Assembly: GCA_963834725.1 (NCBI GenBank)
Contig: CAWICN010000001.1
Location: forward strand, 4,216,001-4,280,000
Source of the DNA: PALSA-693 sp963834725
GTDB taxonomy: Bacteria; Actinomycetota; Acidimicrobiia; Acidimicrobiales; Palsa-688
Length of the DNA stretch: 64,000 bases
Direction of reading: 5' to 3'
Positions 61,819 through 64,000 of the stretch are shown here, in pieces. Numbering within the stretch: position 1 is the first letter of the stretch; the number at the start of each line of letters is the position of its first letter. The notes beneath the pieces were generated by a model. The model made no database searches, was not told the DNA's origin, and saw nothing but the letters and a program-made list of their open reading frames with translations. Both the position numbers and the translations under genes were made by a program.

Positions 61819-63110
61819 CGTTTCTGGTTTGAGATCAGTCCGGTGGCCAGATCACGCGCCACAGTGTTGTCGTATCCCTTGTCGATGGCGATGGCCTTCA
61901 CCAGATCTTCTCGGGCCTGAATGTACCGTCCGAGGCGTTGCTCACTAAGCGATATGTACGTGAGTGCGGATGATCTCACGTCACGATCTCCTGTGTGCGA
62001 TATAACCCACCCAAAGGCCGCAATACACCCCGTGTCGTCATAGTTCTCGTACATAATCCGTCCCACTGCGAACCGGGCCGGCAACTGGTCGACGGTGCTG
62101 CCATTGAGCAGCGGAAACAGCACCGTGACCCGGTGGGACCGGACAGCCTGCGAAATCGCCGTGGAGAGATAATCCACCTCGATGACCGGGTTCGTTGGGG
62201 CCAAAGCGTGGGCAGTGGCGAGCTCACGCAGAGCCAGGTCCAGATTGCCGATTGACTTGTTGTCATTGGCAGAGGCATAGAGGGCGTCGGGTGCATCCGT
62301 CTGGCCCAACACGGTGTACGCCGTTCCAACCTCCTGCTGGATGTCTTGGCGCAGAGCAAGAGTGGGGTTCAGGGATTCGGCTTCATGGAAGCGGTGCAGC
62401 TCCAACCTGTAGTTGCCGAGCTGACCCGCTTCGAAAGCCGACTTTGCCATCTGGTCGGCGACATAGCCGCGCGCCACCGTAACTAGAAGGATCGCCCCAG
62501 CGACGGCACCGAGAGCCAAAAGGGTCAGGCGGCTTCGCCGGCACGACCAAACCTGCCGAGCTGAAGTCACCAGGAGGATCGACCCTCCCGCCAGGCCGAG
62601 CAGCCAGCCGGGTTGGAGCGAGCCCACCACGTTCCGCCACGGACCGGGCAGCGCCACCACCAGCACCGCAGAGAGCCGCGAGCTGGGAACGTGGAAGCCG
62701 AAGTTGCTCGCGACCAGTGCATACTCGCTGCTGCGTTGCGACAGCGCGGTGGTGAATCGGTAGTCGGTGCCGGCTGCATTGATGGGGAAGTAGAGGGTGA
62801 CGAGGACGACGAGGACCCCCGCCAACGCGACCGGGAGCCACGACCGTCGCTGGAAGGCGGTAATCGCGAACGCCACCACCGCCGCCGCGGTGATGAGCGC
62901 GCCGTAGGTGAGGCCCGGAATCCGAGGAAGCCGCGGAGCCAGGACGGCCAGATCCCACACAGTTGACCGGGGCTGAAGCCGCACCGTATCCCATGGAAGA
63001 ACGAGCGAGAGCAGCACACACAGCACGCCAGCCGCCCTGATCAGCACACCCCTGTCGAGTCGGCTCAGCCAGGCGCTCAGGACACGCAGACCGGGGACCG
63101 GTCCGGTCAC
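61815..63110 (-). CDS. Membrane protein with TPR-like C-terminus
   Basis: 431 residues. Five or six helices lie in the first 220 residues (AAGVLCVLLSLVLPWDTVRL, GLTYGALITAAAVVAFAITA, LPVALAGVLVVLVTLYFPIN). The remainder is a tetratricopeptide-like helical repeat region (LALRELATAHALAPTNPVIE; LGRYIQAREDLVKAIAIDKG). Such proteins act as scaffolds in polysaccharide assembly. It sits between the HlyD-type adaptor and the GT-C gene, overlapping both by 4 bp. Confidence 0.8.
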   Translation of the reverse strand: MTGPVPGLRVLSAWLSRLDRGVLIRAAGVLCVLLSLVLPWDTVRLQPRSTVWDLAVLAPRLPRIPGLTYGALITAAAVVAFAITAFQRRSWLPVALAGVLVVLVTLYFPINAAGTDYRFTTALSQRSSEYALVASNFGFHVPSSRLSAVLVVALPGPWRNVVGSLQPGWLLGLAGGSILLVTSARQVWSCRRSRLTLLALGAVAGAILLVTVARGYVADQMAKSAFEAGQLGNYRLELHRFHEAESLNPTLALRQDIQQEVGTAYTVLGQTDAPDALYASANDNKSIGNLDLALRELATAHALAPTNPVIEVDYLSTAISQAVRSHRVTVLFPLLNGSTVDQLPARFAVGRIMYENYDDTGCIAAFGWVISHTGDRDVRSSALTYISLSEQRLGRYIQAREDLVKAIAIDKGYDNTVARDLATGLISNQKR

Positions 63111-64000
63111 TTCAGGACTCTCGAGACTCGAACCTTCGAACCATCGTGGAGTGAACTCCGATTGCCGACCACGCAGAGTTGTCCGGCCGAAAGCCCGCTC
63201 GTGATCTGGTAGTACTGGCCGTCCGTGGTGCCCAGGGTGACCTGGCGGAGGTGTACGACTCCACCGCTGGCCACCAGGACGCTGGGGTTGTCGGCCGAAT
63301 TGAGAACTGCCACGTTTGGTACTGCGACGCTGGCATTGGTGGTCACCTGGTCCGTTACGAAGGCGGTGAGACCAGGGATGGCGCCGGAACCGGCGGTGTT
63401 TCTGGCCTGGGCGATGACCTGAAAGTCGAGCCCGTCGGTGTTGGCGACCTGCGCGACGGAGACGAGGCTTCCTGTCAGCTTGAGATTTTCGAGAGCACCG
63501 AACTCGAGTGTGACGGGGTCTCCAACGTGTACTTCTGACACATCCGCAATGGGGAAGTTGGCGGTGACCAGAATTGTGGAGAGGTCCAGAATCTGCATGA
63601 TGGGCCGGTTGGAGGCTACGAACTGGAAACCAGTGGCAAAGACCTGACCGATCGTCCCAGCCGCGGGGGAGGCCACGACCGTGTTCGTCTTCTTCTGAGC
63701 AGCCTGAATGAGTTGGGCGTCGAGTGCGATCCTGTTATTGATCGCGGCCACCTTCGCCTGCTCCGCAGCCACAACCGCCGGCGACCTCTTGGCGGGCTGG
63801 TCGCGTAATATCGCTTGCGCGAAGGCGAGAGACGCCTGGTCGGACTGCAGTCGCACTTCGAGGGCGCTCAACCCGGCTTCGAGGACCGAGGGGTTGATGG
63901 TGAACAGGGGCGTACCTTTCTGGACGGTCTGACCTGGTTCCACCCCGATTGTGCTGATCTGCGTGGCGAATGGCAAAGAGACAGGTAGAGTGCTGCCGGC
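63107..64000 (-). CDS. HlyD-type membrane fusion / efflux adaptor, partial
   Basis: The 5' end lies beyond the window. The visible 297 codons have the biotinyl-lipoyl half-motif (VEPGQTVQKGTPLFTINPSV), a coiled-coil hairpin (LSALEVRLQSDQASLAFAQA to LIQAAQKKTNT), the second lipoyl half (VVASPAAGTIGQVFATGFQF), and beta-barrel and membrane-proximal domains (VTANFPIADVSEVHVGDPVT). In actinobacteria these adaptors serve MacAB-like or RND-like exporters. It is the first visible gene of the glycan operon. Confidence 0.88.
   Translation of the reverse strand, partial: AGSTLPVSLPFATQISTIGVEPGQTVQKGTPLFTINPSVLEAGLSALEVRLQSDQASLAFAQAILRDQPAKRSPAVVAAEQAKVAAINNRIALDAQLIQAAQKKTNTVVASPAAGTIGQVFATGFQFVASNRPIMQILDLSTILVTANFPIADVSEVHVGDPVTLEFGALENLKLTGSLVSVAQVANTDGLDFQVIAQARNTAGSGAIPGLTAFVTDQVTTNASVAVPNVAVLNSADNPSVLVASGGVVHLRQVTLGTTDGQYYQITSGLSAGQLCVVGNRSSLHDGSKVRVSRVLK

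Overview
The window is high-GC DNA from an actinobacterium. The evidence is actinobacterial-type regulators, a HelR-like RNA polymerase recycling ATPase, DinB and mycothiol-type families, and a lasso-type RiPP leader. Acidimicrobiia is possible, but that is inference. The DNA is a mosaic of intact housekeeping or transport genes, decayed operons, and one dense cluster of insertion sequences.

0-15 kb: A D-2-hydroxyacid dehydrogenase precedes tRNA-Thr(CGT). A tyrosine integrase and an excisionase-like HTH protein abut the tRNA as the start of an integrated element. Remnants follow: the 3' end of a group II intron and a zinc-ribbon tail. A TetR regulator, a GT39 glycosyltransferase with a 2TM partner, a PadR regulator with its membrane partner, and an MntA antitoxin with a broken HepT toxin come next. 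A 3' fragment of tRNA-Glu at 13.57-13.61 kb looks like an old attachment site. Several genes here are frameshifted.

15.4-19.1 kb: A small RiPP locus. It holds a secreted beta-propeller protein, a 64-residue lasso-type precursor (YxxP leader motif, Thr at -2, core with G1 and D9), a stand-alone asparagine-synthetase-type cyclase, and a convergent HprK-like kinase. No RRE or leader peptidase gene is visible nearby. HelR follows.

21-29 kb: DinB protein, cytochrome P450, CorA-type transporter, an ArsR plus CDF metal-efflux pair with operator repeats, a ParB-like protein and an alpha/beta hydrolase. Two related 45-bp palindromes lie on either side of the metal block.

29-36 kb: A decayed oligosaccharide or beta-glucoside locus. 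The solute-binding protein, both permeases and a GH1 beta-glucosidase are all damaged, while the LacI regulator and two palindromic operators are intact.

35.7-43 kb: Nramp-related transporter, truncated haemoglobin, ABC exporter pair, FxsA, a hot-dog-like protein, and three tandem repeat tracts.

43-54.3 kb: IS graveyard. It contains remnants of IS3, IS630, IS1182 and an old IS21. A complete IS21 (7-bp target duplication CACAGGA) sits inside the old IS21. A complete IS256-family element (8-bp duplication GGCCTCAG) splits a DUF1801 gene. A 77-nt solo end of the same IS256 element lies 8.4 kb away.

54.4-64 kb: A minus-strand run for surface glycan production and export: HlyD-type adaptor (cut by the window edge), TPR membrane protein, very large GT-C enzyme, GT4 glycosyltransferase and AsnB amidotransferase.
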